From contig BLAL01000334.1 of NCBI GenBank assembly GCA_015698045.1, forward strand, positions 62,001-126,000: DNA of 64,000 bases, read 5' to 3'. This DNA is from Rhizophagus clarus. Its lineage: Eukaryota > Glomeromycota > Glomeromycetes > Glomerales > Glomeraceae. The position numbers and the translations under genes are program-made. Positions 31,559-44,339 of the stretch are shown here, in pieces (positions within the stretch are counted from its first letter, which is position 1; every line of letters begins with the position of its first letter). Below the pieces are notes generated by a model. The model did no database searches. It was not told the origin of the DNA and saw only the letters and a list, made by a program, of their open reading frames with translations.

Positions 31559-31990
31559 ATGGTTCGTGGAAATTTTCACAAACGTCATGCTAATATTACA
31601 ACCAAAAAAAGACGTCAGTGGTCAGCACGGGAGAAACTGATGGTAATTACAAATTGTGAACAAGATCACAGCAAACGATCAACCGCAGATAAATTTAGTA
31701 TTGAACCTAAACAGCTTAGGGAATGGATTATAATAAAGACCAACTTTTAAAAGCAGCTCCTTATATTCAAAAACTCACCATAGGTGCATGACCAAAATAT
31801 TCCCAACTGGAAGTTGAACTTATGGAATGGTTTAGAGAGTCTCAGCGTCAATTAAAAGTTGTTACATGATATATAATTCAGGTAAAGGCGCGTTCTTTGT
31901 CTAAAAAACAAGTGTATCAAGAAATATATCCAGATATAAAGAACGCAAAACTCTCACAGAAATGGGTCGATGGTTTTATGAGTCGACATT
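31559..31990 (+). pseudogene. pogo/Tigger-type transposase N-terminal fragment
   Basis: MVRGNFHKRHANITTKKRRQ and SAREKLMVITNCEQ...STADKFSIEPKQLREW form a CENP-B/psq-type helix-turn-helix start. After a frame change the text continues KDQLLKAAPYIQKL, PKYSQLEVELMEWFRES and ARSLSKKQVYQEIYP to KWVDGFMSRH, the second (CENP-B) DNA-binding half. At least two in-frame stops and one frameshift are present, and the DDE catalytic core is absent. The foldback element 31992-34063 is inserted right after FMSRH. The flank beyond (34064 on) has only a few related codons. Confidence 0.7.
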
Positions 31991-31991
31991 A

Positions 31992-34063
31992 GGGCTCCGA
32001 TCGGTTTTGGTAATTACCGAACCGTACCAATCAGTTTCGGTATCGGAGCAGTTTCGGTTTTTACAGTTTACCGAACTGAAACTTTCGGTAAATTTACCGA
32101 TCGGTTTCAGTAACTGCGGTTTCGGTACTGGTTTTGCGATTTACCAAACCGAATTACTGAATCGATTTAACTAAATAATATAATAAAAAAATGTTGTGAA
32201 ACGTTTTTTATTAGTTATTTTGATAAAACAAACCGTTTCGCAGCGGTGTTTTGTCACTTTAATTAAGAAACGTTGCGAAATGTTTTTATTCGTTAATCTA
32301 ATAAAAAAATAACTATTCGCAACTTTTTTCTTGTCATTTTAACAAACAACGTTGCGAAACGTTAATTGGATAAAAAAAAAACGTTTCGCAACGTTTTTTT
32401 TTGTCACTTTAATAAAAACGTTGCGAAACGTTTTTATGAGTTAATTTTAATAAAAAAAACGTTTCGCAACATTTTTTTTTATCACTTTAATAAAAACGTT
32501 GCGCAACATTTTTATTAGCTAATTTTAATAAAAAAAAACGTTTCGCAACATTTTTTTTGTTGCTTTAATTAAAAAACGTTGCGAAACGTTTTTTAACAGT
32601 TAGTTTAATAAAAAAAACGTTTCGCAACGGTTTTTTTTGTTGCTTTAGTTAAAAAACGTTGCGAAATGTTTTTTATCAGTTAATTTAATAAAAAAAACGT
32701 TTCGCAACATTTTTTTTTGTCTCTATAATAAAAACGTTGCGAAACGTTTTTTATCAGTTAATTTAATAAAAAAAAACGTTTCGCAACATTTTTTTTTGTC
32801 TCTATAATAAAAACGTTGCGAAACGTTTTTATGAGCTAATTTTAATAAAAAAAACGTTTCGCAACGTTTTTTTTTGTCACTTTAATAAAAACGTTGCGAA
32901 ACGTTTTTATGAGTTAATTTTAATAAAAAAAACGTTTTGCAACGTTTTTATTAGCTAATTTTAATAAAAAAAAACGTTTTGCAACGTTTTTATTAGCTAA
33001 TTTTAATAAAAAAAAACGTTTCGCAACGTTTTTTTTGTTGCTTTAATTAAAAAACGTTGCGAAACATTTTTTAACAGTTAGTTTAATAAAAAAAAACGTT
33101 TCGCTATATTTTTTTTTATTGCTTTAGTTAAAAAACGTTGCGAAACGTTTTTTATCAGTTAATTTAATAAAAAAACGTTTCGCTATGTTTTTTTTTTGTC
33201 TCTATAATAAAAACGTTGCGAAATGTTTTTATGAGCTAATTTTAATAAAAAAACGTTTCGCAACGTTTTTTTTTGTCACTTTAATAAAAACGTTGCGAAA
33301 CGTTTTTATGAGTTAATTTTAATAAAAAAAAACGTTTCGCAACATTTTTTTTGTTGCTTTAATTAAAAAACGTTGTGAAACGTTTTTTAACAGTTAGTTT
33401 AATAAAAAAAACGTTTCGCTACATTTTTTTTTTGTTGCTTTAGTTAAAAAACGTTGCGAAATGTTTTTTATCAGTTAACTTAATAAAAAAAAATGTTTCG
33501 CTACGTTTTTTTTTGTCTCTATAATAAAAACGTTGCGAAACGTTTTTATGAGCTAATTTTAATAAAAAAAAATGTTTCGCAACGTTTTTTTTTGTTGCTT
33601 TAATTAAAAAATGTTGCGAAACGTTTTTTAACAGTTAGTTTAATAAAAAAAATGTTTCGCAACAGTTTTTTTTGTTGCTTTAGTTAAAAAACGTTGCAAA
33701 ACATTTTTTATCAGTTAATTTAATAAAAAAAACGTTTCACAACATTTTTTTTTTGTAGCTTTAATAGAAAACGTTGCGAAACGTTTTTGTTAGTTAATTT
33801 TAATAAAAAAAACGTTTTGCAACGTTTTTATAGATCATTTGATTTGGTAAAAAAAATACCAAAATAGTTTCGCGATGTTTTTTTTACTAAAAATGGTTTT
33901 TAATATCGGTAAATTGGTTTGGTTTTCGGTAATTATCGATCGGTTTTGATAATCATCAATACCGATACCGGTCGGTTTCGGTAATCATCAATACCGATAC
34001 CGATCAATTCGGTTCGGTATCGGTTTTTGCAAAAACTGAACCGAACCGAACCGATCGGAGCCC
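31992..34063. mobile_element. Foldback satellite element, copy 1 (CpG-rich)
   Basis: Ends GGGCTCCGATCGGTT (31992) and AACCGATCGGAGCCC (to 34063), flanked by TA (31990-31991, 34064-34065). About 200 bp at each end is a mosaic of CGGTTTCGGTA/TACCGAAAC words that can pair with each other. The 1.7-kb centre alternates AACGTTTCGCAACGTT and its complement AACGTTGCGAAACGTT, separated by T/A runs and gtcactttaat or agttaatttaat spacers. No ORF. TA duplication with long inverted ends suggests a non-autonomous Tc1/mariner-like or foldback element that has gathered an internal satellite. Confidence 0.82.
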
Positions 34064-34065
34064 TA

Positions 34066-34880
34066 GTGAAAAGCACCAAGTTTTTTTGGTTTAATGTTAA
34101 GTAATTAAAAAACTAATTAATGAATTTATATTAAATTTTCTGTTTTTTAATAGTTTATATCATATATTATTTATATTTTAAATTTTATTTTAATTGGATT
34201 TAAACTGATTTAATAAGAACAATTAACAACTTTAAAAAATTTTGGTGTGTTTGTTTTGATGCCCACTGTAAGTAAAAATAATTTTACTTAGTAGACATTA
34301 AGTATGAAAGTGAAAAAAAAAAAAAAAATGAAAAATGATGAATAAATAAAATGATGGAAATAAAAACAAAATGAATGAATAAATGAAAAGTAATAGATGA
34401 AAAATGAAAATAAACAAAATGAAAAATAATATTATTTAAGGCTTTATCTTTAAAACTTCTTTAATAACACCGGGAAATTTTTTTAGAGGATATATATTGA
34501 TGGATAGGTCACATGATATCCATCGATAATAATCATACTCGTCGAGTAGTATCGATATGGGTAAATAATGACAAATTATCAGAATTTAATTAAAATGACA
34601 AATATCAATAGAGATGTATCTCGATGGAAAGGTCACATGAAATCTATCGATAATAATCAGATTCGTCGAGTAGTATCGATTTGGTTATATCAACAATAAT
34701 CATCAGTATCATTAAATAACGATAATCATCAATATTATTAAATAACGATAATTATTATAACGTTAAATTATTTATTGTTAAATAATGTTATATTATTTTA
34801 TCACTTTATTAGAAAGATACATTATTTTATTTTATACTAAATTCTATGCTAAAATCTATGTTAAAAATTTATTATCTAGC
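34066..34880. other. AT-rich spacer with a ~120-bp duplication
   Basis: No gene. The run gtcacatgatatccatcgataataatc...gtcgagtagtatcgat occurs near 34508-34556 and again near 34631-34679. A gaataaatgaaaa-type simple repeat lies at 34310-34440. Confidence 0.55.
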
Positions 34881-36300
34881 AACTCCAAGAAATGTTAGAA
34901 AACGTCCAAATAGAAACACTTCTTAAACTCAAAAATTTACAAAAAAAAGAGAAACAGAAACATTAAAAAATAAATACTGATAAAAAAACCAAAAAAAAAA
35001 GTTCAAATAATATCATTGAAATTAATTATTCCCAGTATCCAAAACAAATTCTACAATCGAGAAAAAAGATGTAGTGAAAGTTCTGGAAAAATTAAAAAAA
35101 AGATAATAAATAGAGTTCGTTAGTAACTTTTCAGAAACAACAAAAAAAAATTCCACTGACTCACATACCTTGATTCCAAAGTCTGGTCGTAATTTTTATC
35201 CAGCTAACTTGCAAAAAAGTAAATAATGAAATGCTAGTTAACGCTTCTTGACTAAAAATAAAATAATAAAATAAAATTTTGAAATTTATACTTTCGAAAT
35301 TTCTGATACCAAAATAGAAACTGATGAGACCCTACAAAAAGAAAGAAAAAGTAAGGGTAATGTTTCTTCAAATATGATAAAAAAACTTCTTAATAGTTCT
35401 CGAAAAGTAATTCGAAAACTTATATAGGATTTGCTATCCAAGTCAAACCAGATTCCTATGAAATAATCTTAAAATTTTTTTTTCAAAAAGTTTTCATTTC
35501 AAAAAGTTATCCAAAATTCTGTTGATACTCAAGTTGGAATCGCAATCCTATAAATAAAAGCATTTCGAAAACGGTCTAGGGATTCTGGTGCTTCGAAATT
35601 AGAACTGACTGCCTAAAAAAAAAAGAAAAATAATGACACATTAATTATTGTTTCATTAAAAAAGATGGATTTTTTTTTAAAAACAAATCCGAGATTTACC
35701 TTAAAAAAGGTACTAATACCCGCCTCTCAAGATCTGAAGAATTAATCCTACAAAATAAAAAAAAGAACTGTTAGTTAAAGTTCATTGAAACACTAATAAA
35801 CAAATTAAGAAAAGAAACTTATGACAATATACACATAAAAAAAAAATAGTTTCACCTTTCTATTCTAGGAACTAATAAACAAAGAGATCTGTCTAGAAAA
35901 AAACAAAGATAACTATCTGTTAGAAACTGTTCATTAAAAAAAAAAGAATACAGTGTTAAAAAAAAAATAAAAAATAATAAAGACTGACGCACAGAAATTT
36001 TACACGTCTAAAAACATTTTTATTTTTGTTTATATTTAAACGTTACCAGCCATCTATTAAAGAGAAAAATAGAATATCAGTAAACATTTCGTTAAAATAA
36101 AGCTTAAAAGAAAAAGAGAAACTCACCAAATTCCACGCATCCTAAAATCCAAAGAACTGATTGTATAAAAAAAAGAAGAAAAAACGGAACGTAAGTTTCG
36201 TTAAAATGAATGATTAAAATAGAATATGAAAAAGAAAACCAACTGAAATTCACGCAAATTCCTGATGTAATGCCAGAATTCACGTAATAAAAAAATAATA
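34880..36300 (-). repeat. Array of exon-like units, minus strand (B)
   Basis: About ten degenerate units. On the minus strand one clear unit is TTTTTTGCAAG, then a ~40-nt core ending GACTTTGGAATCAAG, then GTATGTGAG (near 35165-35215). Its core resembles the 41-nt unit at 46.5-47.2 kb (GACTTTTGGAATTAAG). Others near 35320 and 35620 have the same T-run/AG and short core. Confidence 0.55.
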
Positions 36301-36325
36301 TTAGTACAATACATAGTAATTACAA

Positions 36326-36490
36326 GGGTAATAATTTAACCGACGGGAATTAATTTAACCGATGGGTAATAATTTAACCGATAGGAAATAATTTAACCGA
36401 TGGGTAATAATTTAACCGATGGGTAATAATTTAACCGATGGGAAACAATTTAACCGATAGAAAATAATTTAACTGACGGATAATAAATGA
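36326..36490. repeat. 19-20-bp minisatellite
   Basis: Eight copies of TAATTTAACCGATGGG with small changes (ataggaa, gacggg). From 36490 to 36935 the sequence is AT-rich with no gene. Confidence 0.8.
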
Positions 36491-36937
36491 TGGATAATAG
36501 TCCAATTGAAGGATAATAATAGTCATAAGTTATATTTATTTTTAGACTAAATTACATCATATTTTTATTTATTTATTTTAGATTAAATTACATCATATTT
36601 TTATTTTTAGTTTAATTTATTTTAACATTTAAAATTAGGAAAATAGAAAGAAATAGTAGAAATTAATTTTGAAAACTTATAAAAAGACTTAATTTTTCCT
36701 TTATGTAAAGTAGAGATCGACAGTTAGAGAGCTCGACAGTTAATTCTGTTCTCTCAAAAGATATGAAATAATAAAGATGAAAATATTAATTATTAAAAGT
36801 TATTTCGAATATACTCATGGTTCGCCTGAGTGTTAATTAATATTTGAATGATATATTTAAAGATAAAGAGAGCATAATATAGGAGAATTATCGCAGTTTG
36901 AAAGTTAAAAAAATAGTTAAAGGAAATATTATTAATA

Positions 36938-38056
36938 GGGCTCCGATCAGTTCGGTTCAGTTTGGTTTTTGCAAAAACCGATACCGAACTGAATTAATCG
37001 GTATCAGTATTAATGATTACCGAAACTGATCGGTAATTACCGAAAACCGAACCGATTTACCGAACGAGTTTAGTAAAAAAACGTTTCGCAACGTTTAGCA
37101 AAAAAAAGTTGCGAAACGATTTTTTCTTATCAAATCATCCATAAAAAAACGTTTCGCAACATTTTTTATTAAAGTGACAAAAAAACGTTGCAAGACGTTT
37201 TTTTATATTAAATCGTTTTTAAACAAAAAGGAAAATAACATTGCGAAATGTTATTTTCTATATTAAATTTCCAATGTAAAAAACGTTTCGCAACGTTTTT
37301 TACAAGTTTCGCAAAAATAATGTTGCGAAACGTTATTTTTTTATATCAAACGTTTATGTAAAAAACGTTTCGCAACGTTTTTTACAATGTTCGCAAAAAT
37401 AATGTTGCGAAACGTTATTTTTCATAATAAATTGTTTATGTAAAAAACGTTTCGCAACGTTTTTTACAAGTTCCGCAAAAATAATGTTGCGAAACGTTAT
37501 TTTTTTTATCAAATCGTTTATGTAAAAAACGTTTTGCAACGTTTTTTACAAGTTTCGCAAAAATAACGTTGCGAAACGTTATTTTTTATCAAATCGTTTA
37601 TGTAAAAAATGTTTCGCAACGTTTTTTACAAGTTCCGCAAAAATAACGTTGCAAACCGTTATTTTTTTTATCAAATCGTTTATGTAAAAAACGTTTTACA
37701 ACGTTTTTTACAAGTTTCGCAAAAATAACGTTGCGAAACGTTATTTTTTATCAAATCGTTTATGTAAAAAATGTTTCGCAACGTTTTTTACAAGTTTCGC
37801 AAAAATAACGTTGCGAAACGTTATTTTTTATATCAAACGTTTATGTAAAAAACGTTTCGCAACGTTTTTTTTAACTACATTATTTACGTTTTTCTTATAA
37901 AAAAAAAACGTTTTTATTATCGGTAAATCGGTTCAGTAAATCACAAAACCGATACCGAAACTGAAAGTTTCAGTTCGATAAATCATAAAACCGAAACCAC
38001 TCCGATACCAAAACCGGTCGGTACAGTTCAGTAATTACCGAAACTGATCAGAGCCC
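36938..38056. mobile_element. Foldback satellite element, copy 2 (CpG-rich)
   Basis: Same ends (GGGCTCCGATCAG / CTGATCAGAGCCC) and TA flanks (36936-36937, 38057-38058). The centre alternates AACGTTTCGCAACGTT with aataatGTTGCGAAACGTT units of about 100-bp double period, separated by tttatcaaatcgtttatgt. 1,119 bp, about half of copy 1. Confidence 0.82.
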
Positions 38057-38219
38057 TAATTATTAATAATGAAAAAATATTACAAGAAATATATTTGTGA
38101 AGATATGAAATGAAAGATAATGAGTTCGCAATAATAATGAAGTAATAAAATAATAATAATATAATGATGTGAAATATAATGAACCAAGCATATAAAAATA
38201 AATGACATGTTAACATTAA

Positions 38220-39310
38220 GGTGGCAGCTTAGTCATTACACCAACAGAAGAACGGTCTTCTAAAGAAAGCAAGCTGAAATGAATCGTAAATCTGGAATAA
38301 ATAGTGAAGGAAAAGTTTTTTGAAGGCCCATACACCATAGGATATCGTCTAAAAAAAAGAAACATAAAAAAAAAAGAAAATAAAAAATTAGTAAAGTTTT
38401 AAAACATTAAAAAGGCCCACCAAAACTCTCAGAAAACTCACCGAATCTAACACATTCTGGCCATTTAAAATCAAAATTTATTTCTGAAGAGATCCAAAAA
38501 CCAAACACCTAAAAAAGAAAAAACAAAGAACTGTTAATAACAGTTCCATCGTCAAAATAAAAATTAAAAGTAAAAAATGAACCTCACCGATGAAATCCAT
38601 AACTTTTAATTACATAATCTTCGTTAGATCATCATTGTAGTAAATGTCAAATTTTTTTCCTGTATATTTTTGACACTGAAATCCCACGCATCCAGACATT
38701 GGCTGTTCGCCAATTTACACGCATCCAAACATCCCGAAGTACTGGTAATCTACAAAATAAAAAAAAAGATGAAACAATTTAGTATCGTTTCATTAAAAAG
38801 TTATTCAAAAAATCTTCTTTACTGATTTTTGTTTAAAAAAAGAAAACAAACTGATGTTTCATTGAGATCCCAAGCATCCAGGCTCGCCTAAAGAAAAAAA
38901 TAAAGGAACGAAATGTTAGTAAGCATTTCGTCAAAAAGGTTATTTAAAAAATTCCCTCTCTACAATTCTCTCACTTCCAAAGGTTGAAATGAAGATTTAT
39001 TTCCACAAGAGCCACTAAAGCTAAAGAAAAGGTGTCGAACCTAAAAAAAGGAGATATTGTCAGTAAAGATAAAAGAAAACTGAAACAAAAATAAAAACGA
39101 ATACTTACTTACTTCATTTTCAAAGAGAAAGTTAAAATTTAAAAGAGGAGAAATCATATAACAACTGTTAGTAAAGTTCGTTAAACAAAAAAACAAAAAA
39201 AAATAAAATAAAATAAAAAAAAATTAATATCTTACCAAAGTATTTAGATTCCAAGGAAATTCCAAGAGGAAAAGGGTCACCAAAATGTCATGTCCAAAAA
39301 GACCGAATGA
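38220..39310 (-). repeat. Array of exon-like units, minus strand (C)
   Basis: About nine units of the same design. The longest core, 39303-39236 on the minus strand, lies between TTTGTTTTAG and GTAAGATATT. No conserved frame. Confidence 0.55.
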
Positions 39311-39324
39311 ACGCCTAAAACAAA

Positions 39325-39600
39325 GAAAAAATAAAAAAAATAGGAAGGAAGGAAGAGGAAAGAACGAAAAGAAAGAAAAGGAAGATGAGTAAGAGAAAGA
39401 AATAGGAAAAAAGGAAAAAAGATAAAGAAAAGAAAATGAAAGAAGGAAAAAGAGGAAAAACGAAAAAAAGCGAAAGAGGAAAACGAAGAAAGGAATAAGG
39501 AAGAAAACCAAAAGGGAAAGCGAAAAAAAAGTTTAAGCTTAAAAAAAGTTAGTTAAGCTTTTTATACTGGTAAATGATCGAACTGTGGATCATTATTAAT
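39325..39600 (-). promoter_or_regulatory. Pyrimidine tract and TATAAAA upstream of array C
   Basis: Read on the minus strand, a TATAAAA at about 39560 is followed by tcttcct-type pyrimidine DNA (39330-39530) and then the first unit of array C. The order looks like promoter, leader and exons, but this is inference only. Confidence 0.3.
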
Positions 39601-39803
39601 ATAATATTACATGATACACGTGATGTTCAATTAGATATAAATAGAGAACATTTCCCCAAAATAAATTTTTTTTTTTTTATAATTTTTAAATTAATTTAAT
39701 ACCGGTATATAAAATCATAAAATTAATTACCAGTAAAAATTTAATTATATTAGGGTACGTGTGCACGTATGTACGTATGTACAATACACAATGTGCATAA
39801 CAT

Positions 39804-39935
39804 TTAACCTTACGAACCTGCCCCTCCTCTATATGCGGGTAGAGGCCCATTAGTGCCTATAGAGGGAAAGCCATTGCTGTTCCCTCCGCCTGTTTATAGT
39901 GACAAAAAGAGGGAGTCTTCAGTAGTAAGGCTTAA
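39804..39935. mobile_element. Small GC-richer hairpin element (~130 bp)
   Basis: Imperfect inverted ends (ttaaccttacg... and ...agtaaggcttaa), an internal hairpin cctctatatgcgggtagagg and a GC content clearly above its surroundings. MITE-like or structured RNA; no target duplication resolved. Confidence 0.35.
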
Positions 39936-39964
39936 TATAATTATAAAAATGTTATAAATCATTA

Positions 39965-40335
39965 AAATAATTATTGTTATTTATCTTTCAGATTATTATT
40001 GATAAATATCATTAACATTAAATATCATTATTTATCTTACAATAAATATTATTAACATTAAATATCATTATTTATCTTACAGATTATTACCAATAAATAT
40101 CATTAACATTAAATATCATTATTTATCTTACAGATTATTATTGATAAATATCATTAACATTAAATATCATTATTTATCTTACAGATTATTACCGATAAAT
40201 ATCATTAACATTAAATATCATTATTTATTTTACAGATTATTACTGATAAATATCATTAACATTAAATATCATTATTTATCTTTCAGATTATTATCAATAA
40301 ATATCATTAACATTAAATATCATTTTATATCACCA
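39965..40335. repeat. 51-bp tandem array
   Basis: Seven copies of a 51-bp unit (ataaatatcattaacattaa, then atatcattatttatcttacagattatta). Because 51 is divisible by three it gives a fake repetitive ORF on the plus strand, which I did not call. Confidence 0.85.
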
Positions 40336-40439
40336 GATATTTATCAATAACTATCCAAATTTGATATCTATCGATTTATTTAATATGATAAAATGGGATA
40401 ATTTGAGATAAAGTGATAAATATCAATATATATCTTCTA

Positions 40440-41045
40440 AAAAAATTTTCTGATGAAAGGAAGGTACATAACCAATTCCTCCTCCAGAACCAGTAGACCT
40501 TTATTAAATTCATTTTAAAGATATGTAATATAAGAAAACCTAAATAAAATCCTATAATCCCTACCAAGACCAGGAGCTTATACATCACCGAGTAAAGGCC
40601 TGAGATTAAAAGAAATTATTTAAGTATATGAAAATATAAAAAAATGGATGCCTACCTTTTTTCGTTGTAAAAATAAATCTTTTATAATAAAGTGGGATTT
40701 TGCTGAGAGTAAAGAATCATCTTTAAGTAATCCAATTAGGGTTACAAAAAAATGATTATCATTTCTAGAAGGAGTTTGATCTTTTTTGGAAATCTAATTT
40801 ATGAAATGATCTTTGGACTACTGTTTGACAGAAAAAATTTGAAAATAATCAAGTCTTCCACCAGAAGAGTTAGATTCTTTCTTTAATGATGAGATAAGTT
40901 CCAAAATACAAATAATAGATCCCACTTTAAAATCCATAGTCAGTAACAAGTCCTGCGTTAATAGAAGAAAAGAACATCTATTTATTTTTTCATCTTTAAG
41001 AAGATCCAAATCATCACTATCCAGTCCAATATTTTGAATATATAA
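40440..41045 (-). CDS. SAM-domain exons, decayed or partial gene
   Basis: Minus strand from about 41040: GLDSDDLDLLKDEKINRC and SFLLLTQDLLLTMDFKVGS, with a following ILELISSLKKE. This fits a sterile alpha motif, with the helix pattern of DLxxLKxEKIxGxxFLxLT and GxxxGxxxxI. After FQIFSVKQ a new exon reads HFFVTLIGLLKDDSLLSAKS to LFLQRKK. A GTAGGC donor and an AATCTCAG acceptor join it to GLYSVMYKLLVLVGIIGF. SAM domains mediate protein-protein contacts. No start exon is visible, and the last exon's frame is uncertain. Confidence 0.45.
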
Positions 41046-41049
41046 AAAA

Positions 41050-42146
41050 CTAACAAGTTACTCTGTATTAAAAGCAATAGAAAAAGCCATGATAATATTG
41101 AAAAAAGAAGAGAGATTAAAAAAAGGTAATACTAAAGTAATAAAACAAAAAAATAATGAAAAGTATAATAACATTCTTACCTTAAGAAATAATGATTATA
41201 TATATGAAAAAAAGAAAGACGCGTAAAAGTTAAAAATGCGTAAAGACTAAAAGAACAAAATATGAAAAAAAGAAGATAATAATAATTTTAACATGAGTAT
41301 TATGAAGATTAAATAGAAATAGGATTTTGAAAACACGAGAATTTATTAAATAAAGTAATATAATCACGTGTTAGTAACTTAAAAGTAACATAATGTAAAA
41401 CCTAAAATATATATAGTAATATTTATTTAAGAAAAATACTAAATAGGAAGGATTATTTAATTAGTTTGATATATGTAATTAAAAGTACTTATATCCTTTA
41501 ATTTGAAAACTTTAGGAATAATTTTATAAAAGTTTCACAGGAGTTCAACCCTTAAAGAAAAGGAAATATTATATAAGTTTTTTATAAATAAGATTATTCT
41601 AATATAATCTATATGAATGGAAAAAGTTAGGAAATTTATAGGGTAATCTAGAATATTGTAATACCCAGAATTAGGATTTAAGACAAATTTAGAAAGTAAT
41701 AGATTTAGAAAAAGATAAAAAGATTAAAGATTATAAAAGGAAGGGAATTTGGATTAAGTGAGAAAAGAAGTTTATGCGTTAAACTTAAATTACAGTTAAC
41801 TGTCACTTATATTTATTAATAAAGACAATTAGATTGTATGCGTTACAACTGAAAACTTTATTAATAATCTGATCATAAATTATAAACGATAATAAAAGTA
41901 TTAGTCTTTAGACTATAAATAAACTTTGCTCTCTAAAGTTAAACTCGTTTGTTACTCCAGATCATGTGTAACTTTTCAGTTGGTTGCATTTGCTAGGTAA
42001 CAATATAACTGATTGATAATTGATCAAATCAATAAGTTATCAATCAGATATCAATTAGGTATATATCTAATTGATGGCCAATTGAAATTATATAGCCAAT
42101 TGGTGACATTTAACCAAATAGTCACCAAACAGTTATCAATCTTGTA
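41050..42146. other. AT-rich region, no gene seen
   Basis: Long A/T-rich stretch with no supported ORF. Near 42050-42110 the words ctgattgataattgatc, atatctaattgatggcc and ccaattgaaatta form partly self-complementary text. The same words recur next to copy 4 (47555-47612), so the two foldback copies share a flank. Confidence 0.4.
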
Positions 42147-42496
42147 TAGGGCTCTGATCAGTTTGGTTCAGTTTAGTTTTTGCAAAAACTGATACTGAAC
42201 TAAATTGATCAGTATCGCCATATCAGTATTAATGATTACTAAAACTGATCGGTCAGTAATTACAAACTGATTTACCAAACATTTTTAGTAAAAAAACATT
42301 TCACAACATTTAGCAAAAAAAAAGTTGTGAAATGATTTTTTCTTATCAAATCATCCATAAAAAAATGTTTCGCAACATTTTTTATTAAAGTAATAAAAAA
42401 AATGTTGTGAGACATTTTTTTATATTAAATCGTTTTATAAAAACATTTTTAAATAAAAAGGAAAATAATGTTGTGAAATATTATTTTTCATATTAA

Positions 42497-43485
42497 GATC
42501 TGATCTGCCTATAAATTTGGTGAAATTTTATTGCAAAAAATAAACTAAATAAGCAAAATTTCGCCAATCAAAATTATCACAAATCATGTTGTGATACCAA
42601 GTCATATGATGAAATTTAGAAATGCCAAGAAAAATATCAAGAAAAATATTTTCACATAATAATTCACAATAAACGCTAAAATCTGACACCTACCATGTCT
42701 TAAATATTTATTATTTAGCAAAAATTGGTTCATTTATGAAAATTACTCAAATATTATTGTTGAAGTGATGTTTTTTTGGTTAAAAATAAGCGTAACTAAT
42801 GTACAAATAGAAAAGATTTAAAAATAATAAATTCAACTTAAAATAATCTATCTGCTATATAAGTTCTTTTAAAAGCTGTTATTATCTATTATTCTGGTAA
42901 TTATATGTTATTTTTTATTATATTTTTATTACAGCACTTTCAAAAAACTAATAATAATTTGTAAATTGACACTAAAAGTTCGTGTGATGCACTCAAATTG
43001 AAAAACTAGACAAGAATACATATATATATCAAACTTCCATCATTTAAAATTAGTTTATAGGTTACTCCTCATGAAAATAGAAAGAGATCATGATAACATG
43101 TGAATTAAAAGCAAGAGATAATATTAGAAATATATAAAACAAGTAGTTTTAAACGTATAAAATACATAAAAACATATTTTCAAGTGTTTATATTTGTTAA
43201 AATAAAGTAGTATATAACTTGAAATTCTCGCATACATATATATACATACCTGTCAAATCTGACGCTGCCTCAAAGTAAAGTTTTAAACGAATAAATAAAT
43301 TTCTCAATTTTTTTTTATTTTTTTTATCTTTGATATTTAAGGATTCATCATGTGAATTTTGGTATCACAGCATGATGATCTTTGGTTTTTATAGCTTATA
43401 AAATTTAGTCAATTTTGCCATTTTTATAATAACCGTTCCCCGAATTTATATAGTAATTTTCTGTAGTTCATACATGAATCAGATC
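42497..43485. mobile_element. TTAA-flanked foldback element, 989 bp
   Basis: Ends GATCTGAT and ATCAGATC lie inside TTAA on both sides (42493-42496, 43486-43489). The arms stay similar for about 150 bp (atgttgtgataccaagtcat on the left; the complement of ttggtatcacagcatgatga on the right). No ORF. A TTAA duplication suggests a piggyBac-type non-autonomous element. Confidence 0.75.
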
Positions 43486-44339
43486 TTAAATTGTTTATGT
43501 AAAAAACATTTTGCAATATTTTTTACAAATTCTGCAAAAATAATGTTGTGAAATGTTATCGCAACACTTTTTGCAAGTTTTGCAAAAATAATGTTGCGAA
43601 ATGTTATTTTTCATAATACATTGTCGGTAAAAAATGTTTCGCAACATTTTTTACAAATTTTGCAAAAATAACATTGCAAAATATTATTTTTATATCGAAT
43701 CGTTCATGTAAAAAATATTTCGCAATATTTTTTACAAATTCCGCAAAAATAACATCGTGAAATATTATTTTTTATATCAAATCGTTTATGTAAAAAATGT
43801 TTCGCAACATTTTTTGCAAGTTTTACAAAAATGTTTTGCAACGTTTTTTACAAATTTCACATAAATAACGTTACAAAACATTATTTTTCATAATAAATTG
43901 TCTGTGTAAAAAACGTTTTACAACATTTTTTACAAGTTTTACAAAAATAATGTTGCGAAACATTATTTTTTTAAATAGATTATTATCTACATTATTTAAT
44001 AAAAGAAGTTATCTAGGTGCCACCCCGGGTGGTATCAGTTTTTCTGCCACCCCTATCACGTGACTTAGAAATATAATTTGATTGGCTAATTTTTAATCGG
44101 TTAATTTTTAACTTTAAAATTTTTTTTCATAAAAAAAATTTTCGTAAGAACTAAATTTTGATAAAATACAATATAAATACAATAGTAAAACATCCAAAAT
44201 AACTTAATAAACTTTAGTAACTTTTTTATTAAAATTTGTAATTTTGTATTGTATCATATATGCTATAGATAAACAATTATTTATTTAGTTTACAGTACTA
44301 GTAATAAATGACACGAATGACATCTAATAACAAATTACA

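Noticed and set aside
36700-36830. LTR-like stretch with gctcgacagttaattctgtt
   Set aside because: No second copy, no primer-binding site and no internal coding region seen.
39640-39790. Possible telomere-like or origin-like acgtatgtacgtatgtac run
   Set aside because: Short simple repeat without extended copies or flanking structure.
40141-40350. 69-codon ORF with 17-residue repeats
   Set aside because: It is the 51-bp satellite read in frame; unit length divisible by three explains the open frame.
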